Positions 34,633 through 43,549 are shown, numbered from the stretch's first letter. The stretch is DNA of 64,000 nt from Rhizobiaceae bacterium (GCA_017644005.1 JAEPMJ010000002.1:186001-250000), one strand, 5' to 3'. Notes: generated from the letters alone by a model not told the origin. Program-made: numbers and translations.

Positions 34633-36488
34633 TGGGCACGTTCCATATTCGCAACGATTACGTGAGGCGGCGGCGGCTCGGCATAAAGATCTTCGACGAG
34701 TTCTGCACGTGCCGCCATCACGGCGCGCTGGTTGATCGACCCCTTGTCAGTCACCTCGTTGCGGTCGATTGAGGGTGGGCTGCCGAGCACGACGATCCGC
34801 GCGACGAGATTCGAACTGCCGGTCGAAGTCGCGGCGAGGGCATCGAGCCGTTTCTGAAATTCTGCACGCAACGCCGTACTTGCGGCCAATTCGGCGTCAT
34901 TCGCTTGCGTCAGCCCGGGCGCTAACTTCCGCGCTGCTTCGGAATCCAGAAACAGCATTGCTCCGATATGTCCCCGATCGAGGCCGGTCAGCACTGCGTC
35001 GCGCACATAGGGCGCAAAGGCCGAGATGATCGAGCCGCGCACCATGCTCATATTCACCCATGTGCCCGTGGAAAGCTTGAAGTCTTCCGCCACGCGACCG
35101 TCGAACAACAGCCCGCGGGCCGGATCGTCCGGGTCGGCGAACTTCAGCGCGTCTCCAATCTGGTAAAAACCCTCCTCATCGAAGGACAGGGCCGTTTTGT
35201 CAGGCTGGCGCCAATAGCCCGGCGTGACGTTCGGCCCTTTGAGCCGCAGCTCGAGCTTCTCTTCGTTGGGCACGAGCTTCAACTCCAGCCCGGCTGCCGG
35301 CAGACCCACTTCGCCGGGCCTGTCGACCGGCCAGGTTGTAGTCAGCGCAAAGGGTGCGGTCTCCGTCGATCCGTATCCCGTGATGATCATCACCTTCTTG
35401 CCGGTCGTTCGGACAGCCAGTTCTTCAAGGGCTGTCCAGACGTGCTGTGGCAGCCCGGCGCCGGCATATTGCAGCAACTCGACCTTTGAGAAGAAGTTCT
35501 CACGCAACCCGTCGTTCCGCGCCAGGTGATCGGCCAGCATCTCGAAGCCTTTGGGCACGTTGAAATAAAGTGTCGGCGCCACCTCCTCGAGATTGCGCAC
35601 GGTCTTGGCGATTCCCGTCGATGTCGGATTGCCGTCATCGATGTAGAGCGTCCCGCCGTTATATAACGCGATGCCGAAATTATGGTTCCCGCCGGCGGTA
35701 TGGTTCCAGGGCAGCCAGTCGACCATCACCGGCGGACCATCCTTCAGGAAGGCAAGCGCTTCGGCGATCATCGCCTGGTTGGCGCAGATCATACGCTGTG
35801 TGTTGATCACCGCCTTGGGCATACCGGTCGAGCCGGAGGTGAACAGGAATTTCGCCACCGTATCGCCATTGACGGCTCGGTGGGTCTCTTCGACCGACAG
35901 GGTCGGCTGAGTGTTCTGAACGGTTTCAAATAAAACCGCTCCGGGCAGCGCCTTCCGCGCATTCACCAGCGCGGTGTCGGGCCGCATAACCTCGGCAAGT
36001 GCTTCTTTGAAGGGTTCCCCCTCGGCGCAGAATACAAGACCCGGCGTTACCAGATCGAACACATGTTTCAGCTTGGCGTAGTCCTTTGCGATCAGGGCAT
36101 AGGCAGGAGACACCGGCGCGACCGGCACACCGGCACGCATGGCGCCAAGGGTTACCAGCGCATGCTCGATACTGTTGCCGGAGAGCACGGCGACAGGCCG
36201 GTCCACCGTCAGGCCGCAATCGAGAAAATACTGTGCGATGGCACGGGACCGGTCGCGCGCGTCGGCATAGCTGAGATGACGCCATCCTCCGCCAAACACT
36301 CGATCGGCAAAGAGTGTACGTTCCGGCACAAGCGCCGCCCAATGATCGAGGCGCTCTGTCAGTGACCGCGCGTAGGACGGCAATGCCTCCGTTGACGTCA
36401 GGTAGATCGAGTCGCCCTTGCGGCGCACTGCAATGGACAGGCTGCCCATATTTATGGGCCTCAAGCCCGGCCGGTTAACGACTGGCAC
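34629..36488 (-). CDS. Feruloyl-CoA synthase-like acyl-CoA ligase
   Basis: The 619-residue adenylate-forming enzyme has the P-loop FLFTSGSTGMPKAVIN near residue 215 and the motifs GYGSTETAPF and LLFDGRVAEDFKLSTGTWVN. Near the C-terminus it has RNEVTDKGSINQRAV, typical of feruloyl-CoA synthases. It would activate hydroxycinnamates with CoA and ATP. The start is GTG at 36488, with AGGAGG upstream; an operator-like inverted repeat lies immediately before the RBS. Substrate specificity is inferred from family length and cluster. Confidence 0.85.
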   Translation of the reverse strand: MPVVNRPGLRPINMGSLSIAVRRKGDSIYLTSTEALPSYARSLTERLDHWAALVPERTLFADRVFGGGWRHLSYADARDRSRAIAQYFLDCGLTVDRPVAVLSGNSIEHALVTLGAMRAGVPVAPVSPAYALIAKDYAKLKHVFDLVTPGLVFCAEGEPFKEALAEVMRPDTALVNARKALPGAVLFETVQNTQPTLSVEETHRAVNGDTVAKFLFTSGSTGMPKAVINTQRMICANQAMIAEALAFLKDGPPVMVDWLPWNHTAGGNHNFGIALYNGGTLYIDDGNPTSTGIAKTVRNLEEVAPTLYFNVPKGFEMLADHLARNDGLRENFFSKVELLQYAGAGLPQHVWTALEELAVRTTGKKVMIITGYGSTETAPFALTTTWPVDRPGEVGLPAAGLELKLVPNEEKLELRLKGPNVTPGYWRQPDKTALSFDEEGFYQIGDALKFADPDDPARGLLFDGRVAEDFKLSTGTWVNMSMVRGSIISAFAPYVRDAVLTGLDRGHIGAMLFLDSEAARKLAPGLTQANDAELAASTALRAEFQKRLDALAATSTGSSNLVARIVVLGSPPSIDRNEVTDKGSINQRAVMAARAELVEDLYAEPPPPHVIVANMERAQ

Positions 36489-36499
36489 CTCACCCTCCT

Positions 36500-36528
36500 G
36501 CTAATTGTTATTATGCATAACAATTAGC
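36500..36528. promoter_or_regulatory. Perfect 12-bp inverted repeat upstream of the ligase operon (MarR operator candidate)
   Basis: GCTAATTGTTAT (36500-36511), five bases, ATAACAATTAGC (36517-36528): a perfect palindrome 12 bp upstream of the GTG start. The core recurs upstream of the crotonase and marR genes at 32336-32358. This is the expected operator of the MarR protein encoded at 32443. Confidence 0.75.
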
Positions 36529-36543
36529 ACCGACGTCATCAAG

Positions 36544-36574
36544 CTGCCTGCGGTGCCCGGAGGGCCGCAGGCAG
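36544..36574. terminator. Strong hairpin between the acyl-CoA dehydrogenase and ligase genes
   Basis: CTGCCTGCGG (36544-36553) and CCGCAGGCAG (36565-36574) form a perfect 10-bp stem with an 11-nt loop. There is no T-run on the minus strand, so it may be a weak terminator or a stabilising hairpin separating the dehydrogenase transcript from the ligase promoter. Confidence 0.5.
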
Positions 36575-36603
36575 GCCCAATCCCATTTCGGCCAACGTGA
36601 TGA

Positions 36604-37788
36604 TCAACCGGCCGAGCTTTGCTTCCCGCGCTCGCGATTGCTTGTTCCCGGAAGTGTCCCTTCCAGCTTGGCGATGATCCCGAGCATGATCTCGTCCGCG
36701 CCGGCACCGATCGATACAAGTCTCGTATCACGGAACGCGCGGCTTACCGGATTGTCGAACGCATAGCCCATGCCGCCCCAGTATTGCAGGCAGGTATCGG
36801 CCACTTCTCGCGCCAGACGGCCCGTCTTCAGCTTTGCCATCGAGGCAAGCCGGGTCACGTCACGTCCAGCCACATATTGCTCGATAGCACTCCAGGTCAG
36901 CGCCCGCAGCGCTTCCACTTCGGTGCGCAGTTCCGCCAGACGGAAATGCACCACCTGATTGTCGAGAATCGGCTTGCCGAACGTGTGCCGCTGACCTGTA
37001 TATTCGATGGTCAGATCGATCAGCCGGTCGAACCCCTTGATCGAGCTCGCCGCCGAATAAAGCCGCTCCTCCTGAAATTGCAGCATCTGGTAGGTGAAGC
37101 CCATGCCCTCCTGCCCGATGATATACCGCTTCGGCACACGCACCTCATCGAAGAAAAGTTGCGCAGTGTCGGACGAGTTCATGCCGATCTTCTTGATTTT
37201 CTGGCGCTCGATGCCCTTGGCATCCATCGGCACGGCGATCAGCGACTTGTTCTTGTGCGGCGGGCCGTCACTGGTGTTGGCCAGCAGACAGCACCAGTCG
37301 GCCTTCATGCCATTGGTGATCCACATCTTGGTGCCGGAGATCACGAGATCGTCTCCGTCGGCACGCGCTTCTGTTTTCGCGGCAGCAACATCGGATCCGC
37401 CGCCCGGCTCTGAAACGCCGAGGCAGCCGACGGCATCGCCGGCAATTGCGGGCGCCAGGAAGTCGCGTTTGATCTCGTCGGAACCGAAACGGTTCATGGC
37501 CGGCGTACACATATCCGTCTGCACGCCGATAGCCATCGGCACGCCGCCGCAATCGCAAAGCCCAAGCTCCTCGGCCATCACCATGGAATAGGAAAAGTCG
37601 AGCCCCAACCCGCCATAAGCAGGGTCGTATTTGATGCCGAGCAGGCCCAGATCGCCGAGCTTCTTGAACAGCGCGTGGCTGGGAAATTCCTCCGCCGCCT
37701 CCCACTCGTCGGCGTGCGGATTGATCTCGCTGGTGACGAACTTCGTCACCGTGCGACGCAGTTCCTCATGCTCGGGGGTAAACTGCAT
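36604..37788 (-). CDS. Acyl-CoA dehydrogenase
   Basis: The 394-residue product has the ACAD core: GCLGVSEPGGGSDV, KMWITNGMKADW and FQEERLYSAASS. The catalytic base is read as Glu near residue 241 (QEERLY), the position used by isovaleryl- and long-chain enzymes; the usual medium-chain Glu site near the C-terminus is not visible. The ATG at 37788 has GGGAGGACG upstream, which favours it over the 34-codon longer reading frame. It is divergent from the SCP2 gene and adjacent to the ligase operon. Confidence 0.93.
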   Translation of the reverse strand: MQFTPEHEELRRTVTKFVTSEINPHADEWEAAEEFPSHALFKKLGDLGLLGIKYDPAYGGLGLDFSYSMVMAEELGLCDCGGVPMAIGVQTDMCTPAMNRFGSDEIKRDFLAPAIAGDAVGCLGVSEPGGGSDVAAAKTEARADGDDLVISGTKMWITNGMKADWCCLLANTSDGPPHKNKSLIAVPMDAKGIERQKIKKIGMNSSDTAQLFFDEVRVPKRYIIGQEGMGFTYQMLQFQEERLYSAASSIKGFDRLIDLTIEYTGQRHTFGKPILDNQVVHFRLAELRTEVEALRALTWSAIEQYVAGRDVTRLASMAKLKTGRLAREVADTCLQYWGGMGYAFDNPVSRAFRDTRLVSIGAGADEIMLGIIAKLEGTLPGTSNRERGKQSSAG

Positions 37789-37906
37789 TTCGTCCTCCCA
37801 GACAGATGCGCACTGCCAATTCTCGCTGGCGCATGAAGCGCTTTCGAGGAAAGCATCCGGCGCGCCTTGGACGACATTGCGGCTATCCAAAAAACGCTAG
37901 ATCACG

Positions 37907-37922
37907 TTGACGTAAACGTCAA
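37907..37922. promoter_or_regulatory. Palindrome in the dehydrogenase/SCP2 divergent promoter region
   Basis: TTGACGTAAACGTCAA is a 16-bp perfect palindrome (TTGACGT, AA, ACGTCAA) between the two divergent start codons, 119 bp from the dehydrogenase ATG and 93 bp from the SCP2 ATG. From memory it resembles boxes of MerR-type acyl-CoA regulators such as LiuR; I am not certain of the exact published consensus. No such regulator gene is in the window. Confidence 0.5.
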
Positions 37923-38014
37923 TCAACTGCTATGCGGAGTGCAACTTGGAACGGGCCGACAAACAGTTCTGAACCCCAAGGACAGGCCCAGACAGCGCCC
38001 CAGCGGAGATGACG

Positions 38015-38296
38015 ATGACGCTTCAGGAAATCGCCGACAAGATCAGCAGCAAGGCATCCGGTTCCGGCTTCAGCCGTTCGGTCAAGTTCGACCTCGGTAA
38101 CGACGGTTCGATCCTGGTCGATGGCGAGTCCGTCTCGACCGGCGGCGGCGATGCCGAATGCACGATTTCACTGGCCAAGGACGACATGGAATCAATCATC
38201 TCAGGCGATCTCAACGCAACCTCTGCCTTCATGCAGGGCAAGCTCAAGGTCGATGGCGACATGTCGATCGCCATGCAGCTCAGCCAGGTCCTCTAG
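38015..38296 (+). CDS. SCP2 sterol-binding domain protein
   Basis: The 93-residue product is a single SCP2 domain with ISLAKDDMESIISGDLNAT and FMQGKLKVDGDMSIAMQL. Such small proteins bind lipids or acyl-CoAs. The ATG at 38015 is chosen because GGAG lies 6 nt upstream; an ATG two codons earlier is the alternative. Divergent from the acyl-CoA dehydrogenase, so probably co-regulated with it. Confidence 0.9.
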   Translation: MTLQEIADKISSKASGSGFSRSVKFDLGNDGSILVDGESVSTGGGDAECTISLAKDDMESIISGDLNATSAFMQGKLKVDGDMSIAMQLSQVL

Positions 38297-38338
38297 GCCC
38301 CAGGATACGGCCTACTCCCCTCCGAGGGAGAGGGCATT

Positions 38339-38959
38339 TCAAGCCGCGCGCGAATTCCGCGCCTTCCGTCCGCCAGCGCGCAGCACGCCGCGAGCGCCGT
38401 CAAGTGCGCTTTCCTTCAGTTCCAGTGCCAGGAAGCGGTGCGGCTCATAGGGTCCGGGCATCGCCAGTGACGTCGTCTTCTCCGCCGTGAAACCGAAGCG
38501 GGCATAATATGGCGCGTCACCCACGAGCAGGATGGCGCTATGGCCAAGCCGCCTCGCCTCAGCGATCGCATGGCGCATCAGCATCGAGCCGACACCCGCC
38601 GATTTGAGGAGGGGATCGACGGCGAGCGGCCCAAGCAGAAGCGCAGAGGGCCCGCCCTCGCCCGCCATTACCTCCCACAGCCGCACGGTTCCCACGACAA
38701 TGCCGGCATCGTTGCGGGCAACAAGCGCAAGCCCTTCGGCAGGAAGCCGCCCACGCCGCAGCTTTTCCGACGATTTCTTGCGCCAGCGCGGACCCATGGC
38801 CCGGTCGAGCAGCGCATCGCGTGCAACGACATCCGACGGCAGTTCGTTGCCGACCAAGATGGCCGGCGCAAGGTGCGTTCCCTCATTGTCACCGGGGCGT
38901 GGCGGTGCAGATGAGAGAGCATTGTACGAACTGCCAATGGCTGGGACGACAGCGTTCAT
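38339..38959 (-). CDS. GNAT family N-acetyltransferase
   Basis: The 206-residue product has the GNAT acetyl-CoA segment VDPLLKSAGVGSMLMRHAIAEA and GDAPYYARFGF. A protein of this type often lies directly after ornithine decarboxylase in rhizobia. The start MNAVVPAIG at 38959 avoids a longer extension that would run close to the decarboxylase stop. Substrate unknown; polyamine acetylation is possible but only inferred from the neighbour. Confidence 0.82.
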   Translation of the reverse strand: MNAVVPAIGSSYNALSSAPPRPGDNEGTHLAPAILVGNELPSDVVARDALLDRAMGPRWRKKSSEKLRRGRLPAEGLALVARNDAGIVVGTVRLWEVMAGEGGPSALLLGPLAVDPLLKSAGVGSMLMRHAIAEARRLGHSAILLVGDAPYYARFGFTAEKTTSLAMPGPYEPHRFLALELKESALDGARGVLRAGGRKARNSRAA

Positions 38960-39047
38960 TTCGATGACCCAAAATGCGAAGGACTGCGCAAGCTGAGCCA
39001 CTGCCGGCGTCAGCCGGCGGTGGCATTCCGAACGCGGCAATGCCGCT

Positions 39048-40181
39048 TCAGATCACGTAGGATCGCAGAGGTTCAAATCCGTTGAAGGCGACGGAGGCGT
39101 ATGTGGTGGTGTAAGCGCCCGTACCCTCGATCAGCACCTCGTCGCCGATTGTCAGCGACAGGGGCAGTGGATACGGCGTCTTTTCATACATCACGTCGGC
39201 GGAGTCGCAGGTCGGACCGGCAAGCACGCAGTCGCCGGTTTCGCCGCCATCATGGCTGGTCGAAATCGGGTAGCGGATCGCTTCATCCATCGTTTCAGCC
39301 AGGCCGCCAAACTTGCCGATGTCGAGATAGACCCAGCGCACATTGTCGTTGTCGGCCTTTTTGGAGATCAGCACCACCTCGGAGCGGATCGTCCCGGCAT
39401 TGCCGACCATGCCACGCCCGGGCTCGATAATCGTCTCCGGCAGCTGGTTGCCGAAATGGGCCCGCAGCGCGGAAAAGATCGCCTGCCCATAGGCCTGGGC
39501 TGCCGGGACGTCACGCAGATAACGGGTCGGGAAACCGCCGCCCATATTGACCATCTTCAGCACGATGCCTTCCTCGGCGAGCGCGGCGAAAACGCGCTTT
39601 GCGTCGCCGAGAGCGCGATCCCAGGCCGAAAGATCGGTCTGCTGCGAACCGACGTGGAAGGAGACGCCATATGCGTCGAGGCCGAGCGCATGCGCGCGGC
39701 GCAGCACATCGACGGCCATGGACGGCGCGCAGCCGAACTTGCGCGACAGCGGCCATTCGGCACCCTCGCCGTCGGTCAGCACGCGGCAGAACACGCGGCT
39801 GCCGGGCGCGGCGCGGGCAACCTTCTCCACCTCGGCTTCGCAATCGACCGCGAACAGGCGGATGCCCAGCTCAAAGGCGCGCGCGATGTCGCGCTCTTTC
39901 TTGATCGTGTTGCCGAAGGAGATGCGGCCGGGCGTGGCGCCGGCGTCGAGCGCCATTTCGACTTCCGCGACGGAGGCGGTGTCGAAATTGGAGCCAAGCG
40001 CGGCAAGCAGGCGCAGGATTTCAGGAGCCGGGTTGGCCTTCACGGCGTAGAAGATGCGGCTGTCGGGAAGGGCCTTTTCGAATGCGCGGTAGTTGTCGCG
40101 CACAACGTCGAGGTCAACGACGAGGCAAGGTCCATCCGGACGTCGAGTGGCGAGGAAGTCGAGAACGCGCTGCGTGGCCAT
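39048..40181 (-). CDS. odc: Ornithine/lysine decarboxylase (fold III, PLP)
   Basis: This enzyme would form putrescine from ornithine. The 377-residue product has the PLP lysine in FYAVKANP (K48), the HVGSQQTD motif, GGGFP, EPGRGMVG and the active-site Cys in LAGPTCDSAD. The ATG at 40181 has GGAGAG upstream; an earlier in-frame ATG lies inside the long leader and is not favoured. A homospermidine synthase at 60575 would use the product. Confidence 0.92.
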   Translation of the reverse strand: MATQRVLDFLATRRPDGPCLVVDLDVVRDNYRAFEKALPDSRIFYAVKANPAPEILRLLAALGSNFDTASVAEVEMALDAGATPGRISFGNTIKKERDIARAFELGIRLFAVDCEAEVEKVARAAPGSRVFCRVLTDGEGAEWPLSRKFGCAPSMAVDVLRRAHALGLDAYGVSFHVGSQQTDLSAWDRALGDAKRVFAALAEEGIVLKMVNMGGGFPTRYLRDVPAAQAYGQAIFSALRAHFGNQLPETIIEPGRGMVGNAGTIRSEVVLISKKADNDNVRWVYLDIGKFGGLAETMDEAIRYPISTSHDGGETGDCVLAGPTCDSADVMYEKTPYPLPLSLTIGDEVLIEGTGAYTTTYASVAFNGFEPLRSYVI

Positions 40182-40561
40182 CGGGGTCTCTCCATTGGCG
40201 GCATCTGCCGCCGGCAAGCGCGGGCCGGAACACACGATCCCGGGCACCGTGGTGGACAAAGTGCGTGGCAACGATCCGCAGCTACCGGCCTGTGGAGATC
40301 CGACAACATGCAAATGCGTATCACGCGGTGGTGGACCCTCGCCCGGAAGCGAAAATCCGCTTTGTCTGCCTCAGCTTTGGAGAACCCTCCGCACTGCCGG
40401 CAATGAAGGTGTGCCTCTTCAGTAACCCCGGTCTTTGGACGACCGGCAGAACACCAGAAAGGCCCGCACCGTCGTTGCTTCAAGATGTCCTCGATTTCAC
40501 GGTTGGCCGTGAAAGCGACTGGAGGGGTTAATTCCAGGTACCTTACCGTTTCCCTCACCAG
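40182..40561 (-). promoter_or_regulatory. Long structured leader before ornithine decarboxylase (speF-type candidate)
   Basis: The 532 bp between the decarboxylase start and the amidase start (40182-40713) hold no gene. On the decarboxylase side there are two strong hairpins: TTTCACGG/CCGTGAAA (40495-40502 and 40507-40514, perfect 8 bp, 4-nt loop) and CCGGTC/GACCGG (40428-40433 and 40441-40446). An RNA element named speF is known upstream of alphaproteobacterial ornithine decarboxylases; I cannot match its consensus by eye. The amidase side shows only AT-rich promoter-like sequence near 40640-40670. Confidence 0.4.
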
Positions 40562-40713
40562 ACGAGGGGACGGCGGACACCCACAGGCACGTGCGACTTT
40601 GGGCAGCCGCGATATATGGATAAGCCCTGTCACAATCAATGAAAAAATCGCTTCCGCTTGAATTTTTTTCTGCGCTGACCGAACCTCCGATTCTTGTCTC
40701 TGGAGAGTGAACA

Positions 40714-41910
40714 ATGAACGCTCCGTCCAACACCCTGAACGCCTATGTCCAGGCACCTTTTCCGCCTATTCCGGGTGCGGCAGAGGGGCCGCTCGCGGGA
40801 CTGACCTTCGCTGTGAAGGACATCTACAACGTGCGCGGCCAGAGAACCGGCGGCGGCAACCCGCAGAAGCTCGATGAGGCAGCGCCGGCTGCCGGCACCG
40901 CACCCGCAGTGCAGAAACTGCTCGATGCTGGCGCGACGCTTGTCGCACGCGCGCAAACCGACGAACTGACCTTTTCACTGATGGGTCAGAACGCCCACTA
41001 TCCCTTTCCAGTCAATCCGGCCGCGCCTGACCGGGTGACAGGGGGATCGTCCTCCGGATCGGCGGCTGCGGTGGCTGGCGGACTCGTCGATTTTGCGACT
41101 GGTTCGGACACGGGCGGCTCCGTTCGCGCCCCGGCGGCCTTCTGCGGGTTGATCGGGCTGCGCGGCACGCACGGTGCAATATCGCTGGATGGCGCCATGC
41201 CGCTGGCGCCCTCGTTCGACACATTCGGCTGGTTTGCGAAGAATGGCGAGACATATGAGCGCGTGGGAAGGGTGCTGCTTCCCGCTGCTTCCGGCAGCTC
41301 AAGCTACCGCACCATCAACTTGCCGATGCTGGAGACGCTGCTGCTCGGCGAAACTGAAGCAGCCGAATACAAGCGCATACGCCGCGTCGTCGCAGATGTG
41401 ACCGGCCCGCCTTCCGACGCAAAACCGCTGTCGCAGTCGATCGACGATCTCTATTGGACCTTCCGCAAGCTGCAATCCTACGAGGCCTGGGCAATGCACG
41501 GCCCATGGATTTCCGCAAAAGAACGCCACCTCGGCCCCGGTGTGAAAGAACGCTTCGAATTCGGCTCCACGATCAGCCGCGAAGTCGCGAAAACAGAAAC
41601 CGAAAAGCGCGGCGCATTGCGCAACGAGCTCGCGCAGATGCTTGGTAATGACGGCCTGCTGGTCTTGCCGACCGTGCCGGGCGCTGCACCGCTCAGTGAT
41701 ATCGGCTTCGATGCTCTCCAGGACTACCGCGAACGTGCGCTGCGCCTGCTTTGTCTGTCGGGCCTCTCCGGTTTTCCGCAAATCACGATACCGATCGGTA
41801 AGGTCGATGGCGCGCCGTTTGGCATATCGCTGCTTGGTCCGGCCGGCACCGACATGGCACTGATCGGGCTTGCACGAACGATTCTCGAACATGCGAAAGG
41901 CGGTCGCTAG
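40714..41910 (+). CDS. Amidase signature family protein
   Basis: The 398-residue product has the amidase signature with the catalytic Lys in FAVKDIYN (K35) and GGSSSGSAAAVAGG followed by GSDTGGSVR. It is somewhat short for the family. Substrate is not evident. The ATG at 40714 has GGAGAG upstream. The LysR gene overlaps its stop by one base, so the regulator may be co-transcribed. Confidence 0.9.
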   Translation: MNAPSNTLNAYVQAPFPPIPGAAEGPLAGLTFAVKDIYNVRGQRTGGGNPQKLDEAAPAAGTAPAVQKLLDAGATLVARAQTDELTFSLMGQNAHYPFPVNPAAPDRVTGGSSSGSAAAVAGGLVDFATGSDTGGSVRAPAAFCGLIGLRGTHGAISLDGAMPLAPSFDTFGWFAKNGETYERVGRVLLPAASGSSSYRTINLPMLETLLLGETEAAEYKRIRRVVADVTGPPSDAKPLSQSIDDLYWTFRKLQSYEAWAMHGPWISAKERHLGPGVKERFEFGSTISREVAKTETEKRGALRNELAQMLGNDGLLVLPTVPGAAPLSDIGFDALQDYRERALRLLCLSGLSGFPQITIPIGKVDGAPFGISLLGPAGTDMALIGLARTILEHAKGGR

Positions 41911-42809
41911 TGGATACTTTGACCCGCATGCGGGCCTTCATCGAGGTCGTTGAAGCGGAGGGCTTTTCCGCCGCTGCGCGCAAGATCGGGCGCTCCAAGG
42001 CGCTGCTGTCGAAATATGTGCGCGAACTGGAAGACGAACTCGGCGCCCTCCTGCTCAATCGAACCACTCGTCAGTTCTCGCTTACCGAAGCCGGCCACGA
42101 CTACTACAGGCGCGCCACCGAAATCGTGAACGATATAGATGCATTGGCGGAATCGGTGCGCGAACGCTCCGGCGACGTTCGCGGTCGCATCAAACTGACC
42201 GCGCCGCGCACCTTCGCCGACGCAGGGATCGGCCGTTCGCTGATCGATTTCGCCCGCGATCACCCCGATATCAGGATGGACATTCAACTCGATGACCGTT
42301 TCGTCGATCTCGTTGAAGAAGGGTTCGACGTCGCCATCCGCATTACCCGCATGCAGGATTCCTCGCTGATAGCGCGTAAGCTGCGTCCGTTCACCGTCCG
42401 GATGTGTGGCTCGCCGGACTTTGTCAAAGCGACTGGCCTTCCGGAGAGACCGCAGGATCTTGCTGGCAAGCCCTGCGTCATCGACACCAACGGGCGCGGG
42501 TTCAACAACTGGCAGTTCAGGAATGTCGATGGCGAAGCGATCACGGTGCAGGTCGACAGCCGCCTGGAGGTCAACAGCCCCATTGCCGCCAGGGAAGCTG
42601 CAATCGCCGGGCTCGGATTTGTCGGTCTGCCCGACTTTATTGCCGAGCCCGCCCTGGCGAGCGGCAAGCTGATTGCGATTCTCGACGACTGGCAGCCTCC
42701 GGCGGGCGGCATCTACGCCGTCTACCCGCACAGGCGATATCTTCCGGCAAAGATTCGCGTGTTTGTCGATTATCTTGCCCAGTGGATGAAAACCAACGAA
42801 TCCGACTGA
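41910..42809 (+). CDS. LysR family transcriptional regulator
   Basis: The 299-residue product has the LysR winged helix (residues 1-60: MRAFIEVVEAEGFSAAARKI, KALLSKYVRELEDELG) and a substrate-binding domain. Its start (GTG at 41910) overlaps the amidase stop. Same-strand coupling with the gene it might control is unusual for LysR, which is normally divergent. The target is not known. Confidence 0.93.
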   Translation: MDTLTRMRAFIEVVEAEGFSAAARKIGRSKALLSKYVRELEDELGALLLNRTTRQFSLTEAGHDYYRRATEIVNDIDALAESVRERSGDVRGRIKLTAPRTFADAGIGRSLIDFARDHPDIRMDIQLDDRFVDLVEEGFDVAIRITRMQDSSLIARKLRPFTVRMCGSPDFVKATGLPERPQDLAGKPCVIDTNGRGFNNWQFRNVDGEAITVQVDSRLEVNSPIAAREAAIAGLGFVGLPDFIAEPALASGKLIAILDDWQPPAGGIYAVYPHRRYLPAKIRVFVDYLAQWMKTNESD

Positions 42810-42880
42810 GCGCCCGAACGTCCAATTTTCGCCCGTTTGCTGACGACAGTGGGCAAATCAATCTGAGGGGCAATACGACA

Positions 42881-43546
42881 ATGAAGATCGGTCGGCCTAT
42901 AAAGGCAGCAACGGCCAGCCTTTTGGTGCTGTTGGCAGGCACCGGGCCCGTGCGTGTCCACCCGCATGTTTTTGCGCAGGCTACCCTTGAGATCGCGGTC
43001 AATTCGGCTGGCGAAGTAGAGGCGCTTGGACATGTCTGGCGCTTCGACGATCTGTTTTCGTCCACCGTGTTGCTGGAGTTCGACGAAAACAGCGACCTGC
43101 AGCTCGACGAAAACGAGCTCGCAACCGTTGCCGGCGTGGTTCACGATTCGCTGGCCGAGTTCGACTATTTCCAGTTTGTCAGCGTAAACGGCGCTCCGAC
43201 GGCGATGCAGGCACCCGACAAGCTGCTGGCGACGCATGAAAACGATCAACTCACGATCCTGTTCCAGTCACAGCCGGTCAAGCCGCTGAAGCTGAACGGA
43301 ACCGTTGCCTTCGGCGTCTACGACCCGACCTTCTATACCGCGATCGATTTCTACGAAGACGGTGATCTCATCGTGCGCGGTATGCCGGAGGGCTGTTCGC
43401 GCACCGTGGTGCGGCCCGACCCTGACGAGGCACTGGCAGCCAATCAGGACACCCTCACCGAGGCATTCTTCAACGATCCGTCAGGCAACGATGTTACGAA
43501 GCTTTTCGCCACCCGCCTTGAAGTCACTTGCGGAGCAACAAACTGA
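42881..43546 (+). CDS. DUF1007 family periplasmic protein
   Basis: The 221-residue product has a signal peptide, then HPHVFAQATLEI at residue about 27 and repeated acidic blocks (WRFDDLFSS, DENSDLQLDENELATV). The family is usually found beside NicO-type metal exporters and this one is 3 bp upstream of such a gene. It is probably a periplasmic metal-handling partner. Confidence 0.88.
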   Translation: MKIGRPIKAATASLLVLLAGTGPVRVHPHVFAQATLEIAVNSAGEVEALGHVWRFDDLFSSTVLLEFDENSDLQLDENELATVAGVVHDSLAEFDYFQFVSVNGAPTAMQAPDKLLATHENDQLTILFQSQPVKPLKLNGTVAFGVYDPTFYTAIDFYEDGDLIVRGMPEGCSRTVVRPDPDEALAANQDTLTEAFFNDPSGNDVTKLFATRLEVTCGATN

Positions 43547-43549
43547 ACC

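Noticed and set aside
38315..38330. Hairpin between the SCP2 and GNAT genes as a terminator
   Set aside because: The CTCCC/GGGAG stem is only 5 bp, alternative pairings exist and no T-run follows.
40040..40756. Leftward reading frame covering the decarboxylase leader as an extended gene
   Set aside because: It is out of frame with the decarboxylase and has no protein motif; the region is better explained as a structured leader.
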